64,000 bases of DNA from Roseibium suaedae (GTDB lineage Bacteria > Pseudomonadota > Alphaproteobacteria > Rhizobiales > Stappiaceae). The notes below the pieces were generated by a model, which ran no database searches, was not told the DNA's origin, and saw only the letters and a program-made list of their open reading frames with translations. Of the stretch, positions 27,670-37,099 are shown in pieces; positions within the stretch are counted from its first letter, which is position 1; every line of letters starts with the position of its first letter. Position numbers and translations under genes: made by a program. The stretch is taken from contig NZ_FRBW01000002.1 of assembly GCF_900142725.1 (NCBI RefSeq), positions 1,206,710 to 1,270,709 of the forward strand, in the 5' to 3' direction.

Positions 27670-27885
27670 GCGGCGTTTCCATCTTGTCGTGTCGTAAGGC
27701 CTGCCTCCAGCCAAAGGCGGCAAGGCAAGAACGGGGACGATAGAGCTGCCAAACAGGGCGATAAAGAGACAGGTTGGCGAAGTCCACGGAAATGCGCCCG
27801 CACGCCGGACCCCATTGCAGAACCTTCCCACGATCAATTTCAGGTGGTAGACGTCACCGTCCTTCTCTTCAAAAAGGACGAAACC

Positions 27886-28674
27886 ATGAAATCCTCTGAA
27901 GTCGCCCGTTATTGGGAAGGGAACGCGGAAACCTGGACCCGTCTGGCCCGAGCCGGATATGACCAGTATCGCGATGCCCTGAACACGCCTGAGTTCCTCC
28001 GTATCCTGCCAGACATCGGCGGCCTCACTGGCATCGACATCGGCTGCGGCGAAGGCAGCAACACCCGCAAGCTCGCGGCTCTTGGCGCAAGCCTCCATGG
28101 CGTGGACATTGCCCCAACCTTCCTGCGCCATGCCCAGGAGAGCGAAACCCAGACCCCGCTCGGCATCCACTATCGCCATGGCGACGCGACGGCTCTTGAT
28201 GAACCGGACGGCACTTATGACTTTGCCACCGCATTCATGAGCTTGATGGACGTTCCCCAGCCGGAAAAGGCCATCGCGGAAGCCTTCCGTATCCTCAAAC
28301 CCGGCGGCTTCCTTCAGTTTTCGATTCTGCACCCATGTTTCGTGCCGCCCGTAACAAAGAACCTGCGCGGAGCAGATGGCCTCTCCTACGGCCGGATGGT
28401 CGGAGATTATTTCCGCGAGACGGATGGGGAGATCGACACCTGGACCTTCGGTCAGGTGCCGCAGGAGATGAAGGCGACGCTGGAACCCTTTCAGGTGCCA
28501 CGCTTCCACAGGACCTTGTCGACCTGGATCAACACTCTTTGCCGGACAGGCTTTCACATCGAGGAAATCAACGAGCCACGAGCAGATGAGGAAACGGCCC
28601 GCCGGGTTCCAACAGTCGAGGACACCAGGGTCGTGCCGATCTTCCTTCAGATCCGGGCGCGCAAACCTGCGTAG
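27886..28674 (+). CDS. Class I SAM-dependent methyltransferase
   Basis: Methyltransferase of 262 residues, starting at the ATG at 27886 with AAGGACG upstream. A GTG at 27844 is a weaker alternative. The AdoMet site is [18 protein letters not shown] (motif I), followed by GVDIAP (acidic end of strand two), GDATALD and the post-motif [15 protein letters not shown]. This pattern fits the Methyltransf_11 group. The substrate is unknown; no neighbour suggests one. It is divergent from tex and converges with the small VOC gene 13 bases downstream. Confidence 0.87.
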   Translation: MKSSEVARYWEGNAETWTRLARAGYDQYRDALNTPEFLRILPDIGGLTGIDIGCGEGSNTRKLAALGASLHGVDIAPTFLRHAQESETQTPLGIHYRHGDATALDEPDGTYDFATAFMSLMDVPQPEKAIAEAFRILKPGGFLQFSILHPCFVPPVTKNLRGADGLSYGRMVGDYFRETDGEIDTWTFGQVPQEMKATLEPFQVPRFHRTLSTWINTLCRTGFHIEEINEPRADEETARRVPTVEDTRVVPIFLQIRARKPA

Positions 28675-28686
28675 CGGGAAAAGGGC

Positions 28687-29049
28687 CTAAACCCGGGATC
28701 GGAAGAACCGGCTGGTGACGGAGATCGAATTTCCGTCCGGATCCTTGGCATTGGCGAAGACATAGCCATCCCCTTTGTGCAGCGGACCGAAAGCCAGTCC
28801 GGCTTCGGCCCGCTCCGCACAAAACCCTGCAACGTCCTCGATATCAAAACCGAGCTTGACCAATGCCTGTCCCTTCTTCTGGGACTTGGCAGCGGGATGC
28901 AGCATGAGGATTGCGCCACCTTCCGGATGCACCAGTTCCACGATCCGGTCGCCCTCTTCCCGAAACACCTCGAAACCGAAATGCGCGGCATAGAACCGGG
29001 CGCTTTCTTCAATGTCGCGGGTGTAGAGCGTGATGCGATTGAGCGGCAT
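28687..29049 (-). CDS. Small VOC-superfamily (glyoxalase-like) protein
   Basis: Protein of 120 residues with two VOC half-modules. The first starts ITLYTRDIEESARFYAAHFGFEV. The second ends AKDPDGNSISVTSRF, matching the family DPDGN motif. Tyr replaces the usual first-position His in LYTRDI, so metal binding may be incomplete and the protein may bind rather than convert its ligand. No partner is evident; the next upstream gene is the helicase 48 bases away on the same strand. Confidence 0.8.
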   Translation of the reverse strand: MPLNRITLYTRDIEESARFYAAHFGFEVFREEGDRIVELVHPEGGAILMLHPAAKSQKKGQALVKLGFDIEDVAGFCAERAEAGLAFGPLHKGDGYVFANAKDPDGNSISVTSRFFRSRV

Positions 29050-29096
29050 GTCCTTCCCTCGGGCGTGGCAGCCAGCAGGGGGACTGCGACTGTTCG

Positions 29097-30218
29097 TTAC
29101 CTCACCACGGTAATGCGCTCGGCTGCCCGTGTCACGGCCGTGTAGAGCCAGCGGTCGCGGTGCTCACGGAAAGCCCAGCTTTCGTCGAACAGAACCACAT
29201 CGTCCCACTGGGAACCCTGCGACTTGTGAACGGTGAGCGCATAGCCATAGTCGAACTCGTCGGCCTTGCGACGGATGGCATAGGGGATCGCGTCCGCGCC
29301 CTCCTCGAACATGGCCGGCAGAACCCGCACCTTCACCGTATGCTTGCCTGCCTCATCTTCCGGGATCACGTCAAAGCGCAGCGTGTTGCCACGCGGCGGG
29401 CGCAGCTGCTTGACCGACCAGAGCCCGCCATTCAGCAGGCCCTTGGTCTTGTCGTTGCGCAGGCAGACCAGCTTGTCACCGACGGCAGGCATCGGGGTTG
29501 AAAAGCCCTTCAGCTCGCGGATGCGGCCATTGTACAGACGGCGCGTCTTGTTGGTGCCGACCAGAACCTGATCGGCGGACAGGATCCGCTCCTTGTCGAT
29601 GTCCCGGCGGCTGATCACCTGGCTCTCGCCAAAGGTGCCGTAATCCAGCGTTCCGCCTTCGCGGATTGTCATGGACATACGGACGATCGGATTGTCCTGC
29701 GCCTGACGGTGTACCTCGGTCAGCATCACATCCGGCTCGGCTTCGGTGAAATAGCCGCCGCCCTTGACCGGAGGCAGCTGGGCCGGGTCACCAAGCACCA
29801 GCACCGGTGTACCGAAAGACAGAAGGTCCTTGCCCAGATCCTCATCCACCATGGAGCATTCATCGATCACGATCAGGCTGGCGGAAGCCGCCGCACTGTC
29901 GCGTTTGATGGCAAACTGCGGACCATTGTCATCCGCATCGTCTTCCACCTCTTCCTCCTCCTTGGCGGAGCGGGGGCGGTAGATCAGCGAATGAATAGTG
30001 CCCGCATCCTCACAGCCCTTCTGACGCAGAACATGAGCAGCCTTGCCCGTGAAGGCACCAAAGCAGACGTCGCCATCAATGCCCTCTGCCAGGTGCCGGG
30101 CAAGCGTGGTCTTGCCCGTTCCGGCAAAGCCGAACAGCCGGAAAACCTGCTTGTCACCGCGCTTCAGCCAGCGCGAGGTTTCACTCAGTGCTTTTTCCTG
30201 TTCCGGTGACCAGGCCAT
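29097..30218 (-). CDS. RecD-like ATP-dependent DNA helicase (single-domain SF1)
   Basis: Helicase of 373 residues from the ATG at 30218. Walker A is GFAGTGKTTLARHL, the Walker B/DE region is LIVIDECSMVDEDL, and GDPAQLPPVKGGGYF is motif III. The C-terminal UvrD/RecD motif is ALTVHKSQGSQWDDVVLFDE, followed by WLYTAVTRAAERITVV. It lacks the long N-terminal domains of RecD2 and is not beside recB/recC. The core resembles phage Dda-like 5'-3' helicases. A role in repair or replication restart is plausible but unproven. Confidence 0.88.
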   Translation of the reverse strand: MAWSPEQEKALSETSRWLKRGDKQVFRLFGFAGTGKTTLARHLAEGIDGDVCFGAFTGKAAHVLRQKGCEDAGTIHSLIYRPRSAKEEEEVEDDADDNGPQFAIKRDSAAASASLIVIDECSMVDEDLGKDLLSFGTPVLVLGDPAQLPPVKGGGYFTEAEPDVMLTEVHRQAQDNPIVRMSMTIREGGTLDYGTFGESQVISRRDIDKERILSADQVLVGTNKTRRLYNGRIRELKGFSTPMPAVGDKLVCLRNDKTKGLLNGGLWSVKQLRPPRGNTLRFDVIPEDEAGKHTVKVRVLPAMFEEGADAIPYAIRRKADEFDYGYALTVHKSQGSQWDDVVLFDESWAFREHRDRWLYTAVTRAAERITVVR

Positions 30219-30443
30219 GGATGATTCCCGTTTCGTTCCGTGCGTTCCGTCCATAACCTGATTTCCGGTGGCACACCATGGCAAAGGCACGGTCCGTTTG
30301 CCCTGACGAACCGATTTTCCGCGTTCGCATTGACGTTTTGTTCAGCACATTTCGTCAAATCCGCGCGGATTAAGAGTCCAGACAGGTCAAAGTCTTACGT
30401 TCAGTCATTATTGATCAGATTGACTTTATTCATTGAGCCGGGG

Positions 30444-32543
30444 TTGCGGACATTGTCCTTTTCACTTGCCACCTTACAATCGACAGACGACCTCGACGCC
30501 GCAGATTTTGCTGTTGCAGAGCCTGAAAGAGGCTTCGAAGCGCGCCATCTGCCTGCCATCGCCGATCGGCTGGAAGTTGGCGTCTGGGTTTTCGATATCG
30601 ACCAATCTCAGGTTCTCTGGGCCAATTCCGCTGCCTTGAGCATCTGGGACGCCACCAGTTGCGAAGAGTTGTGCGGCCGCGAACTGGGAAAAGACATGTC
30701 GCCTGCTGTGAAGCGCAGGCTGGAGCAGCATCAGTCGGATTTCATCTCCCGCAAGGCCGTGTTCCAGGAGATCTGGACCCTCTATCCAAATGGCAAGCCA
30801 ACCCCCATCAGGGTCCGGATGTCCGGATATCCACTTGAGGGCGGCAATAGAATGGGCATGCTGTGCGAAGCCCATCGGGAGAGCGAAAACCAGCACGAAG
30901 CTCTCAGGAGCACGAATGCCCTGCTGCACACTCAGCTGATGATTTCCCTTCATGATCAGGATGGACACACGCTCTATCTCAATCCAGCTTCCCGCAGGGC
31001 CTTTGATACCAATTCGGATCAATTGAAAGACCGCTTTGCGCGGAAGTCGGATTACAGCAAGCTGCGCATCTCTCTGGAAGCCTCTGGAGAGGTTTGTCTG
31101 ATCGCACGCATGCAGACGGCCGAGGGCAAGAGATGGCACGAGATCACTGCCCGGAACTGCTTCGACCCGGTTTCCGGATGCCCCTCGATCCTCGTCAGCG
31201 AGAGTGACGTCAGCGAACTCAAGGCAGCGGAAGCGCGTGCCAAGGGGCAAGCTTATAATGATGCCTTGACCGGCTTGCCGAACCGGCTCGGCCTGCCCCA
31301 GATGTTCACCGACATGAAGAGCCGCGCGGAAAAACACGGCCAGATCATCGGGCTTTTCTTCATCGACCTGGACCAGTTCAAGTCCATCAACGATACGCTG
31401 GGTCACACCTATGGCGATACGATGCTGATCCGCATCGCAGGCCGGTTGAAAAAGATCCTGAATGCGGAAGATGCTGTGGTCCGGCTGGGCGGCGACGAGT
31501 TCCTGATCCTAAGCCCTGCAACCGATCCGGCAGCTTTCACCGCAAAAGCAGAGCTTCTGGTCAAGGAGCTTGCCATCCCCGTGCGATCGGAAGGCCGAAA
31601 GCTAGCCGTGACGCCAAGCATCGGCATCGCCCGCTGGCCGGAACATTCTTCCGAGCTGCAGAAGCTGATGCAATTCGCTGACCTGGCCATGTACAGTGCG
31701 AAGGAAGAGGGCCGGAACCGCTTTTGCACCTTCGAACCTCAATTCTATGCTCAGTTCGAGAGCGAATTGGAGAACCTCACCAGTTTGCGCGAGGGCCTTT
31801 CCAAGGACCAGTTCACCGTGCATTTCCAGCCGCGTATCAATGCGCGCACGGAAAAGATCGAGACACTGGAAGCTCTCGTCCGCTGGCAGCACCCGCGCCG
31901 CGGTCTTGTCCTGCCATCCGAGTTCATCCCGCTTTGTGAGAAGTCAGGCCTGATTGTCGAACTTGGGGCAAAGGTGCTTCGGCAAGCGCTGAAGTTCCTG
32001 CAACAGATGAAGAAAGCAGGGCACCAGAGCCGGATTTCCGTGAACGTTTCCCAGCGCCAATTGCAGGAACCCGATTTCCATGCCTTCGTGCGTGCAGAAC
32101 TGGAAAAGCACGGCTGCTGCGGCTCGGAGCTGGAGCTTGAACTGACCGAAACGCTGGTTGTTGATAGCGGGGAAATCATTCGCAACAACCTCACAGAGGT
32201 CCGCGCTCTGGGCGTCACCATCGCCATTGACGACTTCGGAACCGGGTATTCGAATTTCGCCCGACTCAGCGAAATGGCCGTCGACTACATCAAGATCGAC
32301 CGGAGCCTCGTGATGGGCCTGCCCGCCAATGCGGGTCTCATTCAGGCGATCATTGCAATGTGCAAGGTGATGAAGGCAGCTATTGTCGCGGAAGGTATCG
32401 AGACCCGGGAAATTGCCGATCAGATGATCGAACTCGGAGCCGAGGAACTGCAGGGCTACTATTTCGGCCGGCCGGTCGCGCCGGAAGAGATCCTGACGAG
32501 GCTGGAGAAAGACGGGAATGGTCGGCGCCCGTGCTGCATGTAA
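30444..32543 (+). CDS. PAS-GGDEF-EAL cyclic-di-GMP signalling protein
   Basis: Predicted dual-domain c-di-GMP enzyme of about 700 residues. A PAS-like region starts near ADRLEVGVWVFDIDQSQVLWAN, with a second sensor segment before the linker AKGQAYNDALTGLPNRLG. The diguanylate cyclase motif is intact: RLGGDEFLIL. The phosphodiesterase domain has EALVRWQHP, the ELELELTET glutamates and AIDDFGTGYSNF, so both activities are possible. No transmembrane helix is evident. No ATG exists in a suitable place: the frame is open from a GTG at 30240, but 30350-30440 is AT-rich and promoter-like, so a TTG near 30444 is my choice. The start is uncertain. Confidence 0.85.
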   Translation: MRTLSFSLATLQSTDDLDAADFAVAEPERGFEARHLPAIADRLEVGVWVFDIDQSQVLWANSAALSIWDATSCEELCGRELGKDMSPAVKRRLEQHQSDFISRKAVFQEIWTLYPNGKPTPIRVRMSGYPLEGGNRMGMLCEAHRESENQHEALRSTNALLHTQLMISLHDQDGHTLYLNPASRRAFDTNSDQLKDRFARKSDYSKLRISLEASGEVCLIARMQTAEGKRWHEITARNCFDPVSGCPSILVSESDVSELKAAEARAKGQAYNDALTGLPNRLGLPQMFTDMKSRAEKHGQIIGLFFIDLDQFKSINDTLGHTYGDTMLIRIAGRLKKILNAEDAVVRLGGDEFLILSPATDPAAFTAKAELLVKELAIPVRSEGRKLAVTPSIGIARWPEHSSELQKLMQFADLAMYSAKEEGRNRFCTFEPQFYAQFESELENLTSLREGLSKDQFTVHFQPRINARTEKIETLEALVRWQHPRRGLVLPSEFIPLCEKSGLIVELGAKVLRQALKFLQQMKKAGHQSRISVNVSQRQLQEPDFHAFVRAELEKHGCCGSELELELTETLVVDSGEIIRNNLTEVRALGVTIAIDDFGTGYSNFARLSEMAVDYIKIDRSLVMGLPANAGLIQAIIAMCKVMKAAIVAEGIETREIADQMIELGAEELQGYYFGRPVAPEEILTRLEKDGNGRRPCCM

Positions 32544-32551
32544 TACCAACC

Positions 32552-32977
32552 TCAGCCCTGGGCGACCAGCAAGGCACCGCCAGCGATCAGCACGACGCCC
32601 GCCCAGGCCTTCAGGCTGAGACTTTCGCCCAGAAACAAGGTGCCGAGGATGGCGACAAAGACGACACTCAGCTTGTCGACCGGAGCCACCTGCGAGGCGG
32701 TTCCCATCTTGAGCGCGCGGTAATAGCAGAGCCAGGACGCCCCGGTCGCAAGACCTGACAAGACCAGGAACATCGTTCCCTTGGCCGAAAGTTCAGAGAC
32801 GCCCTTCATTTCACCGGCAGCAACGGCAATCGCTCCGGTCAGACCCAGAATCACAATGGTCCGGATGAAAGTTGCCAGGTTCGAGCCGATCTCATTGACC
32901 CCGAGCTTGCCAAGAAGCGCCGTCGCGGCTGCAAAGATCGCTGCCAGAACTGCCCATAATTGCCATGTATCGCGCAT
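32552..32977 (-). CDS. EamA-family membrane transporter (half-size)
   Basis: Small inner-membrane protein of 141 residues from the ATG at 32977, with AGGAGCG upstream. Four to five hydrophobic helices cover it. The helix pair TGASWLCYYRALKMGTASQVAPVDKLSVVFVAILGTLFLGESL, whose core is YYRALKMGTASQVAP, is typical of one EamA repeat of drug/metabolite transporters. Full-length members have two repeats, so this protein would work as a dimer, as known for half-size DMT proteins. It follows the ctrA terminator on the same strand. The substrate is unknown. Confidence 0.83.
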   Translation of the reverse strand: MRDTWQLWAVLAAIFAAATALLGKLGVNEIGSNLATFIRTIVILGLTGAIAVAAGEMKGVSELSAKGTMFLVLSGLATGASWLCYYRALKMGTASQVAPVDKLSVVFVAILGTLFLGESLSLKAWAGVVLIAGGALLVAQG

Positions 32978-33009
32978 GATCGCTCCTAGCCAAACATCAG
33001 CATAAACGA

Positions 33010-33036
33010 AAACCCCCGCCACAAGGACGGGGGTTT
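33010..33036 (-). terminator. Terminator after ctrA
   Basis: AACCCCCG (33011-33018) and CGGGGGTTT (33028-33036) form a stem; on the minus strand the 3' arm runs into UUUUCG. It lies 28 bases after the ctrA stop and before the EamA gene. Confidence 0.75.
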
Positions 33037-33063
33037 CCAGAAGATCGGATCAAATGAAGCTGC

Positions 33064-33756
33064 TTAGGCTGCAACTTCCACGTCCGGCTCGCGCAGCACG
33101 TAGCCACGGCCCCAGACGGTTTCGATGTAGTTCTTGCCGGAGGTCGCCGCAGCCAGCTTCTTGCGCAGCTTACAGATGAAGACGTCGATGATCTTCAGTT
33201 CCGGCTCGTCCATGCCACCGTAGAGGTGGTTCAGGAACATTTCCTTGGTGAGCGTCGTTCCCTTGCGCAGGGAAAGCAGCTCGAGCATCTGGTATTCCTT
33301 GCCGGTCAGGTGAACGCGCTGGCCACCCACTTCAACGGTCTTGGTATCCAGATTAACACGCAGGTCGCCGGTCACGATCACGGACTGTGCATGACCCTTG
33401 GAGCGGCGGACGATCGCGTGGATACGAGCGACCAGTTCGTCCTTGTGGAACGGCTTGGTCATGTAATCGTCTGCGCCGAAGCCCAGGCCGCGAACCTTGT
33501 CCTCGATACCGGCGTTACCGGAGAGGATCAGGATCGGCGTCTTCACCTTGGAGACGCGCAACGTCCGGAGAACCTCATAGCCGGACATGTCCGGGAGGTT
33601 CAAATCCAGCATGATAATGTCGTAATCGTACAGCTTGCCGAGGTCGATACCTTCCTCGCCAAGATCTGTCGTGTAGACGTTGAAGTTCTCGGATTTCAGC
33701 ATCAGCTCAATGCTCTGTGCTGTCGCGCTGTCATCCTCAATCAACAATACACGCAT
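33064..33756 (-). CDS. ctrA: Cell-cycle response regulator CtrA
   Basis: OmpR-type response regulator of 230 residues that controls cell-cycle, division, flagellar and chemotaxis genes in alphaproteobacteria. The receiver domain has acidic residues EDD at 7-9, the phospho-acceptor Asp51 in MLDLNLPDM, and Lys in YMTKPF. The winged-helix output domain begins [18 protein letters not shown], with the recognition region [15 protein letters not shown] and [12 protein letters not shown]. The C-terminus ends in Ala-Ala, the ClpXP-dependent degradation signal known from Caulobacter CtrA. It is divergent from fliI. Its upstream region carries TTAACCAT and GANTC sites, which suggest autoregulation and methylation control. 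Confidence 0.97.
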   Translation of the reverse strand: MRVLLIEDDSATAQSIELMLKSENFNVYTTDLGEEGIDLGKLYDYDIIMLDLNLPDMSGYEVLRTLRVSKVKTPILILSGNAGIEDKVRGLGFGADDYMTKPFHKDELVARIHAIVRRSKGHAQSVIVTGDLRVNLDTKTVEVGGQRVHLTGKEYQMLELLSLRKGTTLTKEMFLNHLYGGMDEPELKIIDVFICKLRKKLAAATSGKNYIETVWGRGYVLREPDVEVAA

Positions 33757-34129
33757 GCCAATCCCCTTATGTTGCCTTTCCTAGGCAAGTCGCAACGGCT
33801 CTGTCGGTGCCTGCTACGAAGGACTGCCTTTAACCCCGACTCGAAAGCTAGTCGTTAATGGTTAACAAAATCTAATTCGTAGCGGCAAGCCCTAAGGAGC
33901 CAAATCTGTGCACAATACCCAAGGGCTTGAATCCCCAATTAAAACCGGGATCTAAGCCTCTTAAAGTCTTGGTTTAGGAAGTCGCCGTAAGTGACTCCTG
34001 CCAGACTCATTTCCACAAAGCCTTTGGACTGTGTAAAGGCGCTCTCGCCTGTCAACGTTCCGTTCATTAAGATTAAGCAGAGACGTAAACGATAGGTTAC
34101 CAAGCCGAGCCTTTTGAAAGGAATTCCGC
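33757..34129. promoter_or_regulatory. Divergent ctrA-fliI regulatory region
   Basis: This 373-base gap holds GTTAATGGTTAAC (33854-33866), which on the ctrA strand contains TTAACCAT, a described CtrA-associated word. GANTC sites, the CcrM methylation target, lie at 33838-33842, 33993-33997 and 34004-34008. Two close TTAA half-sites (34067-34076) precede fliI. No gene is seen in it. Confidence 0.6.
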
Positions 34130-35455
34130 GTGAAGTCGCTTTTTGCCGAGATTGATTCGCTTATGGCGACCGAAATCTACGGCCGGGTGGCCGCCGTTCA
34201 GGGGCTCCTCGTCGAGGTTGCCGGTCCCGTTCATGAAATGAGCGTTGGATCCAGGCTGCTGATCGACAGCGGCGAAGATAACCCGAAGGTCCCCGCAGAA
34301 GTCGTCGGATTCCGCGATGAACGCGCCCTCTGTATGCCCTTTTCAGGGCTGGAAGGGGTCCGTATGGGCTGCAAGGCGGTCATCAGCGCCCGCGACAGCG
34401 TCGTCCACCCGTCCAATGCCTGGCTGGGCCGGGTTATTAATGCCCTGGGCGAACCTATCGACGGCAAGGGAGAGCTTCCCGGCGGAGCAGTTCCCCGCAA
34501 ACTGCGAAGCAATCCGCCTCCTGCATCTGAACGCTCACGTGTGGGCGGGCCGCTGGATCTGGGCGTCCGGGCCCTTAACACCTTCGTCACCTGCTGCGAA
34601 GGTCAGCGCATGGGCATTTTCGCAGGCTCGGGTGTCGGCAAGTCGGTGCTCATGTCGATGCTCGCCCGCAACACGGATTGCGATATCTCCGTCATCGGAC
34701 TGATTGGCGAACGTGGCCGCGAAGTGCAGGAGTTCATCGAGGACGATCTGGGCGAAGAAGGTCTTGCCCGGTCCGTCGTTGTCGTTGCCACGTCCGACGA
34801 GAGCGTTCTGATGCGGCGTCAGGCTGCCTATCTGTCCATGACGGTCGCGGAACATTTCCGCGACGAGGGCCAGAACGTCCTGTGCATGATGGATTCCATC
34901 ACCCGCTTTGCCATGGCCCAGCGCGAGATTGGTCTCTCCATCGGCGAGCCGCCGACCTCCAAGGGCTATACGCCGACGGTCTTCACGGAGCTTCCGAGAC
35001 TATTGGAACGGGCAGGCCCTGGCCGGGTTGGAACCGGCTCGATCACCGGTCTTTTCACTGTGCTGGTGGAAGGCGACAATCACAATGAGCCTGTCGCAGA
35101 TGCGGTGCGCGGCATTCTGGACGGCCACATCGTGATGGAACGTGCTATTGCAGAACGGGGCCGCTACCCGGCAATTAATGTGCTAAAGTCGGTTTCGAGA
35201 ACCATGCCGCGCTGTGTTCCGGAAGAACAGCTTCCCGTCCTGCGCAAGGCAAAGCAGCTCTTGTCCACATATACGGACATGGAGGAACTCATCCGTCTTG
35301 GGGCCTATCGCAAGGGATCAGACCCCACGGTAGACGAGGCAATCCGCCGGTTTGGGCCGATGGAAGCCTTCCTGAATCAGCGCAAGGACGAGGCGACGTC
35401 TCTTGCAGATGGATATTCTGAACTCGCCAACCTTTTGGAAATGACTCCGGGCTAG
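34130..35455 (+). CDS. fliI: Flagellum-specific ATPase FliI
   Basis: Type III export ATPase of 441 residues that powers export of flagellar subunits at the base of the basal body. It starts with GTG at 34130, with AAAGGA at good spacing; an in-frame ATG at 34163 is an alternative. Walker A is [18 protein letters not shown]. The Walker B region is [27 protein letters not shown], and the arginine-finger region [15 protein letters not shown] follows. The N-terminal beta domain resembles F1 ATPase alpha/beta subunits. The next gene, fliJ, is 28 bases downstream. Its upstream region is shared with ctrA, the known regulator of class II flagellar genes. Confidence 0.95.
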   Translation: MKSLFAEIDSLMATEIYGRVAAVQGLLVEVAGPVHEMSVGSRLLIDSGEDNPKVPAEVVGFRDERALCMPFSGLEGVRMGCKAVISARDSVVHPSNAWLGRVINALGEPIDGKGELPGGAVPRKLRSNPPPASERSRVGGPLDLGVRALNTFVTCCEGQRMGIFAGSGVGKSVLMSMLARNTDCDISVIGLIGERGREVQEFIEDDLGEEGLARSVVVVATSDESVLMRRQAAYLSMTVAEHFRDEGQNVLCMMDSITRFAMAQREIGLSIGEPPTSKGYTPTVFTELPRLLERAGPGRVGTGSITGLFTVLVEGDNHNEPVADAVRGILDGHIVMERAIAERGRYPAINVLKSVSRTMPRCVPEEQLPVLRKAKQLLSTYTDMEELIRLGAYRKGSDPTVDEAIRRFGPMEAFLNQRKDEATSLADGYSELANLLEMTPG

Positions 35456-35483
35456 GATGCGTTTGCTAGGGGAGTATTGAGTT

Positions 35484-35891
35484 ATGAAGACCCGAGACAG
35501 CCTCATTCGTCTGAAGCGATTTCAGGTAGATGACAAGCGCCGGCAATTGAGCCAGATCGAAGCCATGATTGCGGAATTCAACCGCATGGCTGATGAACTG
35601 GACGATCAGATTCGATCCGAACAGGAACGCGTCGGCATTACGGACGTGGGCCATTTCGCCTATCCGACTTTCGCCAAGGCAGCCGCCACCCGCCGTGACA
35701 ACCTGCGCAACTCGGCACTTGAGCTGGATGAGCAGCTTGAGCGGGCACGCGACGAGTTGAACGAAGCGATCGAAGAGCTGAAGAAGTTCGAGCAGCTGGA
35801 AGAGCGTGACCAGCAGCGTGAACGCAGCGCCCAGGAAGCCACAGAGCAGGATCAGCTCGACGAGATCGCAGGCAGAGCGCGCGTCCGTTAA
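35484..35891 (+). CDS. fliJ: FliJ-like flagellar export chaperone
   Basis: Short protein of 135 residues that is almost entirely a charged coiled coil, with heptads from about residue 5 to 55 and again 65-130. FliJ binds the FliI ring as a central stalk and escorts export chaperones. Sequence conservation in FliJ is low; the call rests on the coiled-coil architecture, length and position directly after fliI. Typical features are the start MKTRDSLIRLKRFQVDDKRR and a Glu/Gln-rich end. GGGGAG precedes the ATG. Confidence 0.82.
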   Translation: MKTRDSLIRLKRFQVDDKRRQLSQIEAMIAEFNRMADELDDQIRSEQERVGITDVGHFAYPTFAKAAATRRDNLRNSALELDEQLERARDELNEAIEELKKFEQLEERDQQRERSAQEATEQDQLDEIAGRARVR

Positions 35892-36093
35892 CGCGGCTCT
35901 CTGCAAGCCTGCCAGAAAGCCTTGAGCCATCCCCTTGTCATCGGGCTGCGGCATATTTCGGCTTACCCAAATATTTAAACTCACAAAAACATGATCGGTG
36001 AATTGCCCTGAAAACGGGCATTCTTCTGCGGTCGCGTGGGGATTGGCCTCATGTCGAAACGAAAACAGAAGACACCGCCCCAGGGAGACCCGC

Positions 36094-36534
36094 ATGCTGC
36101 GCCATCTGGCTTTCTCGCTATTCCTCTTGGTCCTGCTTCCGTTGGGTGCCGCACATGCGGAAGGCGCGCACCACAAGCTGGCGCTCCATGTGAATGAAAG
36201 CGACCCGACCGTCATGAACATGGCCTTGAGCAATGCCGAGAATGTTCAGAAGTATTTCGCCTCCAAGGGTGACACTGTCGAGATCGAGATTGTCGCCTAC
36301 GGTCCTGGACTGATCATGCTGCGGGATGACAAGAGCCCGGTACGCCACCGCATTTCAGCCATGAGCCTGGAGATCCCCTCGATCACCTTTTCCGCCTGTG
36401 GCAACACCTACGAGTCCATGTCCAAGGCGGAAGGCCACGACGTTCCACTGATGAGCGAGGCGCAAATCGTACCCTCCGGAGTTGCGCGGCTTATGGAGTT
36501 GCAGGAACAGGGATTTTCTTACGTTCGCCCCTGA
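36094..36534 (+). CDS. Secreted DsrE-like protein
   Basis: Protein of 146 residues with a signal peptide (hydrophobic stretch LAFSLFLLVLLPLG, cleavage after AHA near residue 24). The mature part begins HKLALHVNESDPTVMNMALSNAEN. It continues with a VEIEIVAYGPGLIMLRDD segment, the alternating strand-helix pattern of the DsrE/DsrF/YchN fold. One cysteine is present, in ITFSACGNTYESM, at the place where active DsrE proteins carry their sulfur-relay Cys. CAGGGAG lies ahead of the ATG. The periplasmic function is unknown; sulfur carriage is only an inference. Confidence 0.78.
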   Translation: MLRHLAFSLFLLVLLPLGAAHAEGAHHKLALHVNESDPTVMNMALSNAENVQKYFASKGDTVEIEIVAYGPGLIMLRDDKSPVRHRISAMSLEIPSITFSACGNTYESMSKAEGHDVPLMSEAQIVPSGVARLMELQEQGFSYVRP

Positions 36535-36624
36535 CCGGTGCCGTAACTGCATGAGCCATTTTGCGCCCGACAAAGTGAAGTGCTATAGCCGCGCATCAAA
36601 CTTTGCCCCTCCGGACAGGTTTCC

Positions 36625-37065
36625 ATGCGCTTCTTGATTGCCTTCCTGTTGCCCCTGTCGACCTTCAGCTTTGCGCTGGGACTGACCTTGCCGCTCATGC
36701 GGTTCGAGAGGCTGCTGTTACTGGAAGACCGCCCGTCCCTGATCGACATGGTTCTGAGCCTCTATCAGGATCAGGAATATCTGCTGACCGCCTTGGTCGC
36801 CGCTTTCTCGATCGGCTTTCCGGCTGCCAAGATCGTACTCACCCATGTAGCCGCCCTGTCCGGCGGGAAAAGCCGGTCACTTGGCCTTCTGGCGGCGGTC
36901 TCCAAATGGTCGATGCTTGATGTGATGCTGGTGGCGCTGGTGCTGTTCGCTGCCAAGACCAGCGGCCTTGCAGAGGCAAGCGTGCTGCCAGGCTTGTGGT
37001 TCTACGCTGCAGCCACCATCGGCACGGCGTTCACTGCCTTCCTCGCCAAAAGCCAGTCCCGCTAG
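36625..37065 (+). CDS. Paraquat-inducible protein A-like membrane protein
   Basis: Membrane protein of 146 residues with three to four hydrophobic helices. The family features are LTLPLMRFERLLL near the N-terminus and the SKWSMLDVMLVALVLFAAKTSGLA helix, corresponding to the PqiA core sequence W-S-M-(L/V)-D-V. Canonical PqiA has two such units of about 200 residues plus zinc-ribbon cysteines; this one has a single unit and no zinc ribbon. It may support outer-membrane lipid transport like PqiA/LetA relatives, but no MCE-domain partner is adjacent. Confidence 0.82.
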   Translation: MRFLIAFLLPLSTFSFALGLTLPLMRFERLLLLEDRPSLIDMVLSLYQDQEYLLTALVAAFSIGFPAAKIVLTHVAALSGGKSRSLGLLAAVSKWSMLDVMLVALVLFAAKTSGLAEASVLPGLWFYAAATIGTAFTAFLAKSQSR

Positions 37066-37099
37066 GAACCCGGCAAAACGCCCGTCCGATTTGAGGCAA

